DNA from: Klebsiella sp. RHBSTW-00484
GTDB lineage: Bacteria; Pseudomonadota; Gammaproteobacteria; Enterobacterales; Enterobacteriaceae
DNA: 64,000 bases
Assembly (NCBI RefSeq): GCF_013705725.1
Contig: NZ_CP055481.1
Coordinates: 4,836,001 to 4,900,000, forward strand
Direction of reading: 5' to 3'
Below the pieces are notes generated by a model. The model was not told the origin of the DNA and searched no databases. It worked only from the letters and a program-made list of their open reading frames with translations. Shown piece by piece: positions 56,495-64,000 of the stretch (its first letter is position 1; each line of letters begins with the position of its first letter). Made by a program: the position numbers and the translations under genes.

Positions 56495-57838
56495 TTATCC
56501 TTCCTGCTCAATCTGGGTTAACACACTGCGCAACGCCGGGCCAAATTCATATTTGCCGGGGCATACGTAGGTGCACAGTGCCAGGTCTTCCTCATCCAGC
56601 TCCAGACAGCCCAGCGCCTGCGCGCTATCGGTATCACCCGCCAGCAAATCTCGCAGCAACATCGTGGGCAAAATATCCAGCGGCATCACGCGCTCATAGT
56701 TACCAATTGGCACCATAGCCCGCTCGCCACCGTGGGTATCCGTCGAGAAGTTAAACAGCTTATGCTTGAGGAAATGACCAAGCGTGGTGCGGGTAATGGA
56801 GAATTTATCTTTCCCCGGCATCACCCAGCCGAACAGTTCTTTTTCACGCCCCTCTTTCACCACGCTGACCTGTAAATGAAAGCGCCCAAGGAAAGCATGG
56901 GGTCCATGGGCATGGGTTCCGCTGAGAACTGAACCCGAAATAACGCGGTTTTCATCATCCAGCAGTTCATCGACAAGCAGCTCATCGAGGCTGGCACCTA
57001 AGCAAGTCTTTAACAGACGAGGCTCTTTTACCTGCGGACCACCGAGGGCAATAATGCGTTCGCTATATATTTCCCCTTCGAGGAATAATTTACCGATAGC
57101 GATGACATCCTGGTAGTTAAGATGCCAGACCTGCTTTTTCAGGCTAACCGGCTCCAGAAAATGGATGTGCGTTCCGGGTAGCCCTGCCGGATGTGGCCCG
57201 GTGAACTGGTTGAAAGTCACCTGCCCAACAGGATGCCCACCAAGCTTGCCGCCGCTGGCCTGACACACGTGAACTTGACCGTCAGTCAGATGCGTCAGCA
57301 CCGTCAGCCCGGCATCAAAAGCGTCGCGCTGGGCCAGGATGATGGGCTGAGGTTCGGCTGCTAGCGGGTTGGTGTCTATCGCCGTTACAAAAATCGCCAC
57401 TGGCACGCTGCCCGGAGCTGGAATTTTGCTGAAAGGACGGGTACGAAATGCAGTCCACTGCCCGGACTCCAGCAGCTGTTGCTGCACACTCTCACGCGTC
57501 AATCCAGCAAGTTCAGCGGGTTCATAGCGGGAAAAATGAATGGCCTTATCGCCCTCGACATCGATAACAACCGATTGCAGAACCCGTCGCTCACCGCGGT
57601 GAATGGCGCTAACGATTCCGCTCGCGGGGGCGGTAAAACGCACGCCAGGGTTCTTTTTATCTTCGAACAGGAGTTGGCCTTTTTGCACCCGGTCGCCTTC
57701 ACGCACCGCCATCGAAGGGCGCATACCGATGTACTCTTCACCTAACAGCGCAACGCGTTTGACCGCAGTCTTCGAAGAAATTTGCTGTGATGGCATGCCA
57801 GCTATGGGCAGATTAAGCCCTTTCGTGATTTTAATCAT
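56495..57838 (-). CDS. nqrA: NqrA, Na+-NQR subunit A
   Basis: A 447-residue cytoplasmic subunit and first gene of the nqr operon. It begins [21 protein letters not shown] and contains a barrel-sandwich domain ([37 protein letters not shown]) related to RnfC but lacking Fe-S clusters. The complex couples NADH oxidation to Na+ export. E. coli lacks nqr; its presence between dinB and yafK is typical of Klebsiella-like genera. Confidence 0.96.
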   Translation of the reverse strand: MIKITKGLNLPIAGMPSQQISSKTAVKRVALLGEEYIGMRPSMAVREGDRVQKGQLLFEDKKNPGVRFTAPASGIVSAIHRGERRVLQSVVIDVEGDKAIHFSRYEPAELAGLTRESVQQQLLESGQWTAFRTRPFSKIPAPGSVPVAIFVTAIDTNPLAAEPQPIILAQRDAFDAGLTVLTHLTDGQVHVCQASGGKLGGHPVGQVTFNQFTGPHPAGLPGTHIHFLEPVSLKKQVWHLNYQDVIAIGKLFLEGEIYSERIIALGGPQVKEPRLLKTCLGASLDELLVDELLDDENRVISGSVLSGTHAHGPHAFLGRFHLQVSVVKEGREKELFGWVMPGKDKFSITRTTLGHFLKHKLFNFSTDTHGGERAMVPIGNYERVMPLDILPTMLLRDLLAGDTDSAQALGCLELDEEDLALCTYVCPGKYEFGPALRSVLTQIEQEG

Positions 57839-58252
57839 ATCGTTAGCAGGTATCCGTTACTTAAACCCCGGCATCAGGCCGAGGCCAGCATCATTGATGG
57901 AAAAATAAGAGGAAGAAAGGAACACCATAGTCCAGGTGATTCACAAGACGGGAGAGAAGCATCCTTTCTTACCCTGATCATTTAGCAGACCAAGTGTAAC
58001 ATTTCGTGAGCTGCGCCTGTAGACAAACCGCCATTAAGTCGTTCTAAAATGCGAGCTATTACGCAAAGTTCTGACTGCGCTTTGCCGTGAGATTCGCTAT
58101 AACAGGAAACTAAAACGTAAACGCAGCACGTCGTGCTTGCGAAAAACTGCCGTGATGCTAATGTGAGCGCTCTAAATCCAGAAAACTCTGATTTCGGATC
58201 TCTCTTGCCGTCCTGGCAATGTGGTTATTTGTTTTATCAAGGAACAAGTAGT
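57839..58252. other. Divergent promoter region between nqrA and yafK
   Basis: About 410 bases without a gene. It must hold the nqr promoter (minus) and the yafK promoter (plus). I see no clear operator. Confidence 0.4.
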
Positions 58253-58993
58253 ATGCGCAAAATCGCATTATTTATTGCGATGCTTCTGTTGCCATGCGTG
58301 TCATTCGCAGGGTTACTCAGCAGTAATAGCTCGACAACACCGATGAGCAAAGAATATAAGCAGCAATTAATGGGCTCACCGGTCTACATTGAGATCTTTA
58401 AAGAAGAGCGCATGCTCGATCTTTACGTCAAAATGGGCGAAACCTACCAGCTTCTCGATAGCTACCGGATCTGCAACTACTCCGGTGGTCTCGGACCCAA
58501 GCAGCGTCAGGGCGATTTTAAGAGCCCGGAAGGTTTCTATAACGTTTCCCGCAATCAGCTAAAACCTGACAGTCGCTTCTATAAAGCAATCAATATCGGC
58601 TTTCCGAACGCCTACGATCGTGCGCACGGTTATGAAGGTAAATACCTGATGATTCACGGCGCGTGCGTATCAGTCGGCTGTTATGCCATGACCGATACCG
58701 GTATTGATGAGATTTTCCAGTTCGTCACCGGGGCGCTAGTCTTCGGTCAGTCCAGCGTCCAGGTCAGTATTTATCCTTTCCGCATGACCGATGCCAACAT
58801 GGCCCGTCACAAGTTTTCCTATTTCACCGATTTCTGGAAACAGCTGAAACCTGGCTATGATTACTTCCAGCAGACGCACAAGCCACCGGTAGTCTCAGTG
58901 GCCGATGGCCGCTACGTGGTAAGCAAGCCGCTCAGCCACGAAGTTGTCCAGCCGCAGCTCGCATCAAACTACACGGTCCCCGAGGCAAAATAA
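58253..58993 (+). CDS. dpaA: DpaA (YafK), L,D-transpeptidase-family Lpp-releasing amidase
   Basis: A 246-residue secreted YkuD-domain enzyme, same length as E. coli YafK/DpaA (LdtF). Signal peptide MRKIALFIAMLLLPCVSFAG; catalytic motif HGACVSVGCYAM with His135 and Cys143. In E. coli it cuts the bond between Braun lipoprotein and peptidoglycan. I chose ATG 58253 because upstream in-frame residues are not conserved and the signal peptide begins here. Its end overlaps the convergent yafJ by 30 bases. Confidence 0.94.
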   Translation: MRKIALFIAMLLLPCVSFAGLLSSNSSTTPMSKEYKQQLMGSPVYIEIFKEERMLDLYVKMGETYQLLDSYRICNYSGGLGPKQRQGDFKSPEGFYNVSRNQLKPDSRFYKAINIGFPNAYDRAHGYEGKYLMIHGACVSVGCYAMTDTGIDEIFQFVTGALVFGQSSVQVSIYPFRMTDANMARHKFSYFTDFWKQLKPGYDYFQQTHKPPVVSVADGRYVVSKPLSHEVVQPQLASNYTVPEAK

Positions 58994-59731
58994 TGCCCAC
59001 TCGCCTGGCATGATCTTATTCCAGGTTTCGTTGCCGGTTAACGGCTGAGTGGCGATCACGGAGACCACATCATTCGGTGTGGTCTCGCGTTGAAAATCGA
59101 TTTCCACATCCTGATCCAGCAACGTTGCTACACCAAACGGCGCGCGTCGCGTGATCCAGTATAAATTGGTTGAGCAAAACGCCATCACATAGCGTCCATC
59201 GGACAGCAGCATGTTAAACACGCCTTTTTCGCGCAGCGTTCCGGCAAGCGTAGCGATAAATCTAAACACCTCGACCATATCATCCGGCGTATTGGGATAG
59301 CGTTCAGTTACGCTATGCAGTAACCAGCAGAAGGCTTTCTCGCTGTCCGTCTCACCAATTGGCTGCAGGTTTCCCGTCTCCAGAGACTCATATCCTTCTA
59401 ACTGGCCGTTATGCGCGTAGGTCCAGTTACGTCCCCAGAGTTCACGGGTAAACGGATGAGTATTTTCCAGCGCGACGATCCCCCGGTTAGCCTGGCGAAT
59501 ATGGGCGATGACTGAACGTGATTTGATGGGATAGTCCTGTACCAGCTTAGCAATCGGTGACTGAAAGCTAGGCTGTGGATCTTTAAATGTGCGACAGCCT
59601 TTACCTTCATAAAAGGTAATGCCCCAGCCGTCTTTATGCGGCCCAGTTCCGCCACCGCGCTGAACCAGCCCGGTAAAACTAAAGCAAATATCTGTTGGCA
59701 CATTCGCGCTCATCCCGAGCAATTCGCACAT
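58964..59731 (-). CDS. yafJ: YafJ, class II glutamine amidotransferase family protein
   Basis: A 255-residue Ntn-hydrolase-type protein. Cys2 after Met (MCELLGMS) is the expected nucleophile; HIRQANRG, THPFTRELWGRNWTYAHNGQL and ETDSEKAFCWLL follow the GATase_4 pattern. Its physiological reaction is not established. It lies 43 bases after gmhA on the same strand and overlaps yafK convergently, as in E. coli. Confidence 0.92.
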   Translation of the reverse strand: MCELLGMSANVPTDICFSFTGLVQRGGGTGPHKDGWGITFYEGKGCRTFKDPQPSFQSPIAKLVQDYPIKSRSVIAHIRQANRGIVALENTHPFTRELWGRNWTYAHNGQLEGYESLETGNLQPIGETDSEKAFCWLLHSVTERYPNTPDDMVEVFRFIATLAGTLREKGVFNMLLSDGRYVMAFCSTNLYWITRRAPFGVATLLDQDVEIDFQRETTPNDVVSVIATQPLTGNETWNKIMPGEWALFCLGDRVV

Positions 59732-59774
59732 AGATCACCTCATACAACAATACGGGAGTCACCCCCGCGATTTA

Positions 59775-60356
59775 TCAGGCTTTAACCATCTCTTTTTCAA
59801 TCAACATAATCAGGATATGAATCACTTTAATGTGAATTTCCTGAATGCGATCGGCATAGCCAAAATGCGGTACGCGAATTTCAACATCCGCAGAGCCCGC
59901 CATTTTACCGCCATCTTTGCCGGTCAGAGTGATGACTTTCATCCCCTGAGCGCGAGCGGCTTCAATCGCTTTAATAACGTTGCCAGAGTTACCGGAAGTA
60001 GAAATCCCCAGCAACACGTCGCCTGCACGGCCCACCGACTCAACGTAGCGAGAAAAAACATATTCATAGCCAAAATCATTACTGACGCAAGAAAGATGGC
60101 TCACGTCTGAAATCGCAATTGCTGGATAGCCCGGGCGATTCTCGCGATAGCGTCCGGTCAGTTCTTCCGCAAAATGCATCGCATCGCAGTGAGAACCGCC
60201 ATTACCGCAGGAAAGAACTTTGCCGCCAGCCTTAAAGCTATCCGCCAGCAGCACCGCTGCACGCTGAATGGCATGAATGTTGGCATCGTCCTGCAGAAAA
60301 TTAGCCAGCGTTTCCGCAGCTTCGTTCAGTTCGTTACGAATAAGATCCTGGTACAT
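59775..60356 (-). CDS. gmhA: GmhA (LpcA), sedoheptulose-7-phosphate isomerase
   Basis: A 193-residue SIS-fold isomerase (E. coli 192). It makes D-glycero-D-manno-heptose 7-phosphate, the first step of LPS inner-core heptose synthesis. Active-site segments: [46 protein letters not shown], and [20 protein letters not shown]. Divergent from fadE and upstream of yafJ. Confidence 0.96.
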   Translation of the reverse strand: MYQDLIRNELNEAAETLANFLQDDANIHAIQRAAVLLADSFKAGGKVLSCGNGGSHCDAMHFAEELTGRYRENRPGYPAIAISDVSHLSCVSNDFGYEYVFSRYVESVGRAGDVLLGISTSGNSGNVIKAIEAARAQGMKVITLTGKDGGKMAGSADVEIRVPHFGYADRIQEIHIKVIHILIMLIEKEMVKA

Positions 60357-60555
60357 GAGGATAATCCTTCAGTATTTGTGGGATAACTCAGGCAGTTTAC
60401 CGGATAGCCGCCGAAGCGAGAAGCAGCAGACGGGTCTATCCCCTGCGGTTTTGATTTTATGTGCCGCATTTCCGTACAACAATGTGAGCAATGTTGTAAT
60501 TATTTTGTAAACACATTGCTAAAACAAATTACATCCACTACAACCATATCATCAC

Positions 60556-60572
60556 AAGTGGTCAGACCTCCT
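60556..60572. promoter_or_regulatory. FadR operator upstream of fadE
   Basis: AAGTGGTCAGACCTCCT contains the TGGTC-N-GACC core of the FadR consensus. It lies 22 bases before the fadE start. FadR is known to repress fadE until acyl-CoA binds. Confidence 0.75.
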
Positions 60573-60594
60573 ACAAGACAGGGAGCATTTCTTT

Positions 60595-63039
60595 ATGATG
60601 ATTTTGAGTATTGTTGCAACCGTTGTTTTACTCGGTGCGCTCTTCTATCACCGAATCAATCTGCTGCTTAGCAGCGCGATTTTGCTTGCCTGGACTGCGG
60701 CACTCGGCGTTGCTGGACTGTGGAATATCTGGCTACTGGTACCGCTGGCTATCATTCTCCTGCCTTTTAACTTTGCGCCAATGCGTAAATCAATGATTTC
60801 AGTTCCCGCATTTCGCGCTTTCCGCAAGGTTATGCCGCCGATGTCGCGTACTGAAAAAGAAGCCATTGATGCCGGTACCACCTGGTGGGAAGGCGACCTG
60901 TTTCGCGGCAACCCTGACTGGCAGAAGCTGCACAACTACCCACAGCCGCGCCTGACCGCTGAAGAACAAGCCTTTATTGACGGCCCGGTTGAAGAAGCCT
61001 GCCGCATGGCGAACGACTTCGAAATTACCCACGAGATGGCCGATCTACCGCCGGAGCTGTGGGCTTATCTGAAAGAGCATCGCTTCTTCGCGATGATCAT
61101 CAAGAAAGAGTACGGCGGCCTGGAGTTTTCTGCTTTCGCCCAGGCGCGCGTGCTGCAAAAACTGTCCGGCGTTTCCGGAATTCTGGCGATTACCGTCGGC
61201 GTACCTAACTCATTAGGTCCAGGCGAACTGCTGCAGCATTACGGCACCGAAGAGCAGAAAAATCACTATCTGCCACGTCTGGCGCGCGGTCAGGAAATTC
61301 CGTGCTTCGCGCTGACCAGCCCGGAAGCAGGCTCAGATGCTGGGGCCATTCCGGACACCGGCGTGGTCTGCATGGGCGAATGGCAGGGCCAACAGGTGCT
61401 GGGTATGCGCCTGACCTGGAACAAACGCTACATCACGCTCGCGCCAATCGCCACCGTTCTGGGACTGGCGTTTAAACTCTCCGACCCCGACCGCCTGCTG
61501 GGTGGTGAAGAAGAGCTGGGTATCACCTGTGCCCTGATCCCAACAGCCACACCAGGCGTTGAGATCGGTCGTCGCCACTTCCCGCTGAACGTTCCGTTCC
61601 AGAATGGCCCGACCCAGGGTAAAGACATTTTTGTTCCTATCGACTACATCATTGGTGGTCCGTCGATGGCCGGTCAGGGTTGGCGGATGCTGGTTGAATG
61701 TTTATCCGTGGGCCGCGGCATCACGTTACCGTCCAACGCCACGGGCGGCCTGAAATCCGTCGCCATGGCTACCGGTGCCTACGCGCACATTCGTCGCCAG
61801 TTCAAAATCTCTATCGGTAAAATGGAAGGGATTGAGGAACCGCTGGCGCGTATTGCAGGTAACGCCTATGTGATGGATGCCGCAGCCTCGCTGATTACCT
61901 ACGGTATTATGCTCGGTGAAAAACCGGCGGTACTATCGGCAATTGTGAAATATCACTGTACCCACCGCGGCCAGCGCTCGATCATTGACGCAATGGATAT
62001 TACCGGCGGTAAAGGCATTATGCTCGGCACGGGTAACTTCCTGGCGCGAGCCTATCAGGGCGCACCAATCGCTATCACCGTGGAGGGGGCGAATATCCTC
62101 ACCCGTAGCATGATGATCTTCGGTCAGGGGGCGATTCGTTGCCATCCGTACGTGCTGGATGAAATGGCCGCCGCGCAGAATAACGATGTTAACGCATTCG
62201 ATAAGCTGCTGTTCAAACATATCGGTCATGTGGGTAGCAACAAAGTACGCAGCTTCTGGCTGGGTCTGACTCGCGGCCTCACCAGCAGTTCACCGACCCG
62301 CGATGCCACTCGCCGCTACTATCAGCATATGAATCGCCTGAGCGCCAACCTGGCCCTGCTGTCCGATGTCTCAATGGCGGTACTCGGCGGTAGTCTGAAG
62401 CGTCGCGAGCGTATTTCAGCGCGCTTGGGCGATGTACTGAGCCAGCTCTATTTGGCCTCTGCGGTGCTGAAGCGCTATGACGATGAAGGGCGTAACGAAG
62501 CAGATTTGCCGCTGGTTCACTGGGGCGTGCAGGATGCGCTATATCAGGCAGAACAGGCCATTGATGATCTGCTGGTCAACTTCCCGAATCGCCTGGTGGC
62601 TGGAGCACTTCGCGTAGCTATCTTCCCGACCGGGCGTCATTATCTGGCCCCTTCAGACAAGCTGGATCATAAAGTAGCGAAAATTCTGCAGGTTCCGAGC
62701 GCGACTCGTTCTCGTATCGGCCGCGGTCAGTACTTGACGCCGAGCGAGCATAATCCGGTAGGTCTGTTAGAAGAGGCTCTGCTTGATGTCATGGCAGCAG
62801 ACCCCATCCACCAGCGTATTTGCAAAGAGCTGGGTAAGAACCTGTCGTTTACCCGTCTTGATGAACTGGCCCATAACGCGCTGGCAAAAGGGTTAATTAA
62901 TCAGGATGAGGCAGATATTCTGCTCCGTGCAGAAACCAGCCGTCTGCGTAGTATTAACGTCGACGACTTCGCCCCGGATGAACTGGCGACCCGTCCGGTA
63001 AAGCTGCCGGAGAAAGTACGTAAGATTGAAGCGGCATAA
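60595..63039 (+). CDS. fadE: FadE, acyl-CoA dehydrogenase
   Basis: An 814-residue flavoenzyme, same length as E. coli FadE, that performs the first step of fatty acid beta-oxidation. Two N-terminal hydrophobic segments (residues 1-55) anchor it to the membrane. The acyl-CoA dehydrogenase core has [22 protein letters not shown] and [24 protein letters not shown], and a C-terminal DUF1974-like extension is present. GGGAG precedes ATG 60595. It ends at a clear terminator. Confidence 0.96.
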   Translation: MMILSIVATVVLLGALFYHRINLLLSSAILLAWTAALGVAGLWNIWLLVPLAIILLPFNFAPMRKSMISVPAFRAFRKVMPPMSRTEKEAIDAGTTWWEGDLFRGNPDWQKLHNYPQPRLTAEEQAFIDGPVEEACRMANDFEITHEMADLPPELWAYLKEHRFFAMIIKKEYGGLEFSAFAQARVLQKLSGVSGILAITVGVPNSLGPGELLQHYGTEEQKNHYLPRLARGQEIPCFALTSPEAGSDAGAIPDTGVVCMGEWQGQQVLGMRLTWNKRYITLAPIATVLGLAFKLSDPDRLLGGEEELGITCALIPTATPGVEIGRRHFPLNVPFQNGPTQGKDIFVPIDYIIGGPSMAGQGWRMLVECLSVGRGITLPSNATGGLKSVAMATGAYAHIRRQFKISIGKMEGIEEPLARIAGNAYVMDAAASLITYGIMLGEKPAVLSAIVKYHCTHRGQRSIIDAMDITGGKGIMLGTGNFLARAYQGAPIAITVEGANILTRSMMIFGQGAIRCHPYVLDEMAAAQNNDVNAFDKLLFKHIGHVGSNKVRSFWLGLTRGLTSSSPTRDATRRYYQHMNRLSANLALLSDVSMAVLGGSLKRRERISARLGDVLSQLYLASAVLKRYDDEGRNEADLPLVHWGVQDALYQAEQAIDDLLVNFPNRLVAGALRVAIFPTGRHYLAPSDKLDHKVAKILQVPSATRSRIGRGQYLTPSEHNPVGLLEEALLDVMAADPIHQRICKELGKNLSFTRLDELAHNALAKGLINQDEADILLRAETSRLRSINVDDFAPDELATRPVKLPEKVRKIEAA

Positions 63040-63057
63040 AAGCCACGTTTTTAAAAC

Positions 63058-63087
63058 AAAGCCGGATGTCGATATGACTCCGGCTTT
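63058..63087. terminator. Terminator after fadE
   Basis: AAAGCCGGA (63058-63066) and TCCGGCTTT (63079-63087), with A/T runs on both sides; it serves both fadE and the convergent HlyD-like gene. Confidence 0.9.
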
Positions 63088-63095
63088 ATTCTTAT

Positions 63096-64000
63096 CTATC
63101 TCTGCTTGCCAACGCTATCCAGCGCCTCAGATATCGGGCTAAGCAAATAGCTTAACAACGTTCTTTTACCTGTTGTTATTTCGGCAGTGACTTCCATTCC
63201 AGGCTCCAGGTCTATTTCCCTGCCCTCAATCGTCAACGCTTTTTTATCTAATTCAATAATCGCCTTGTAAAGTAGCCCACGCTCTTTATCTTCTAGCGCA
63301 TCGGCTGAAATGCGGCTTAAACGCCCCGATATCCAGCCGTAGCGAGTAAAATCAAAGGTGTCGATTTTGACGGTAGCGTGCTGACCAGGTTGAAGAAATC
63401 CAACATCGCTATTGCTCACCAGTACCTCAGCCTTGAGCATTTCATTCTTAGGGACGATACGCAAAAGTTCCTGTGGCGCATCCACCGCTGCACCGCGATC
63501 GCGAAACATCAAAGCGTCCACAATGCCAGCAACTGGTGCTCTGAGAGTATACTGCGCAATTTGCGCACCCAGTTCCTGGTGCTGTTTCTCCAGAACCTGG
63601 TTTTCATGTTGCTTTTCTGAAAGCATCTCTTCAACCTGCTGTAATTTCGCTGCTACGCTTGCCTGATATTCCGTTTCCGCCTGCCGATAGCTCGCATCCA
63701 TTTCAACAAGCCTGGCTTGCGAAGATTCAAGCGCATAACGAGCCTCCGTGAATCGTTTTTGCATTTCCAGCATACTATCCCGACTGGTCAGTTGCTTATT
63801 GTGCAGCGTAATCAGCGCCTGATATTGCTCCTGATAAATAGGCAGAAGACGCTCAGATTGCGCTTTCTGTGATTCATAGCTGCCCTTTTGCGCTTGCAGA
63901 ACGGTCATTTTGTTACGCAGTACGGCTTTCTCCTGGCGATCGTTGTTGATTTCCGCCAGCAACCGTTCGGAAAGCTGCTGCGCAAGCACTGCATCTTCTT
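63096..64000 (-). CDS. HlyD-family type I secretion membrane fusion protein (5' end outside window)
   Basis: The C-terminal 301 residues of a periplasmic adaptor; the frame stays open to the window edge, so the GTG at 63989 is not the true start. A long alpha-helical hairpin (coiled-coil heptads, ERLLPIYQEQYQALITLHNKQL... RLVEMDASYRQAETEYQASVAAKLQQVEEML) is followed by the lipoyl/barrel part (YTLRAPVAGIVDALMFRDRGAAVDA, then MLKAEVLVSNSDVGFLQPGQHATVKIDTFDFTRYGWISG) and the HlyD tail EVTAEITTGKRTLLSYLLSPISEAL. It would link an inner-membrane ABC exporter to TolC. Partner and cargo genes lie beyond the window. E. coli K-12 does not have this next to fadE. Confidence 0.88.
   Translation of the reverse strand, partial: EDAVLAQQLSERLLAEINNDRQEKAVLRNKMTVLQAQKGSYESQKAQSERLLPIYQEQYQALITLHNKQLTSRDSMLEMQKRFTEARYALESSQARLVEMDASYRQAETEYQASVAAKLQQVEEMLSEKQHENQVLEKQHQELGAQIAQYTLRAPVAGIVDALMFRDRGAAVDAPQELLRIVPKNEMLKAEVLVSNSDVGFLQPGQHATVKIDTFDFTRYGWISGRLSRISADALEDKERGLLYKAIIELDKKALTIEGREIDLEPGMEVTAEITTGKRTLLSYLLSPISEALDSVGKQR

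Overview
This window is chromosomal DNA from a member of the Enterobacteriaceae. Most core proteins match Escherichia coli K-12 families in length and in the motifs I could read (PhoE, ProB, ProA, GabD, Crl, FrsA, Gpt, PepD, DinB, YafP, DpaA/YafK, YafJ, GmhA, FadE, UxuA/B/R, EcpR-E). A complete nqrABCDEF-nqrM operon sits between dinB and yafK, which E. coli lacks and Klebsiella and relatives have. The species cannot be fixed from sequence reading alone; a Klebsiella/Raoultella/Kosakonia-type organism is the best guess.

Layout. 1-5.3 kb: the end of a LivM-type permease with LivG- and LivF-type ATPases, a 58-codon minus-strand ORF with a strong ribosome binding site, then a four-gene polar amino acid ABC transporter. 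5.5-14.7 kb: the E. coli common pilus locus ecpRABCDE on the minus strand, with a second EcpR-like LuxR regulator beyond ecpE, the whole block bracketed by two direct copies of a ~200-bp ERIC-type repeat. 14.9-19.3 kb: a PhnC-PhnD-PhnE-PhnE type phosphonate/phosphite transporter and a convergent HAD phosphatase. 19.6-24.2 kb: an NlpC-like lipoprotein, phoE, proBA and tRNA-Thr(CGU) (thrW).

24.2-34.8 kb is accessory DNA next to the tRNA: a remnant of a P4-type integrase, a MITE-like repeat, a fragment of yjhP, a cytochrome P450, and a topAI-yjhQ-methyltransferase-yjhP operon whose last two genes are fused through an A7 tract. A PepD-like peptidase with a cysteine desulfurase-like enzyme, a LacI regulator and a ROK sugar kinase follow. 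35.0-44.1 kb: uxuAB and uxuR with UxuR-type operators, a Fur-boxed AraC regulator and TonB siderophore receptor, and a solitary gabD. 44.2-63.1 kb is mostly conserved core: crl, frsA, gpt, pepD, the prfH-rtcB2 ribosome repair pair, yafP, dinB (LexA box), nqrM and nqrF-A, yafK, yafJ, gmhA, fadE (FadR box). The window ends inside a type I secretion HlyD-like adaptor.

Compared with the E. coli order gpt-frsA-crl-phoE-proBA-thrW, the phoE-proBA-thrW block is reversed relative to crl. Both apparent breakpoints lie in short convergent intergenic gaps carrying hairpin terminators, which suggests a ~24-kb inversion. The points most worth following up are the P450 lying between two yjhP copies, the phase-dependent methyltransferase/YjhP fusion, the MLENVIIR leader ORF upstream of topAI, a leader ORF upstream of rtcB2-prfH, the duplicated ecp regulator, and the peptidase/cysteine-desulfurase pair.
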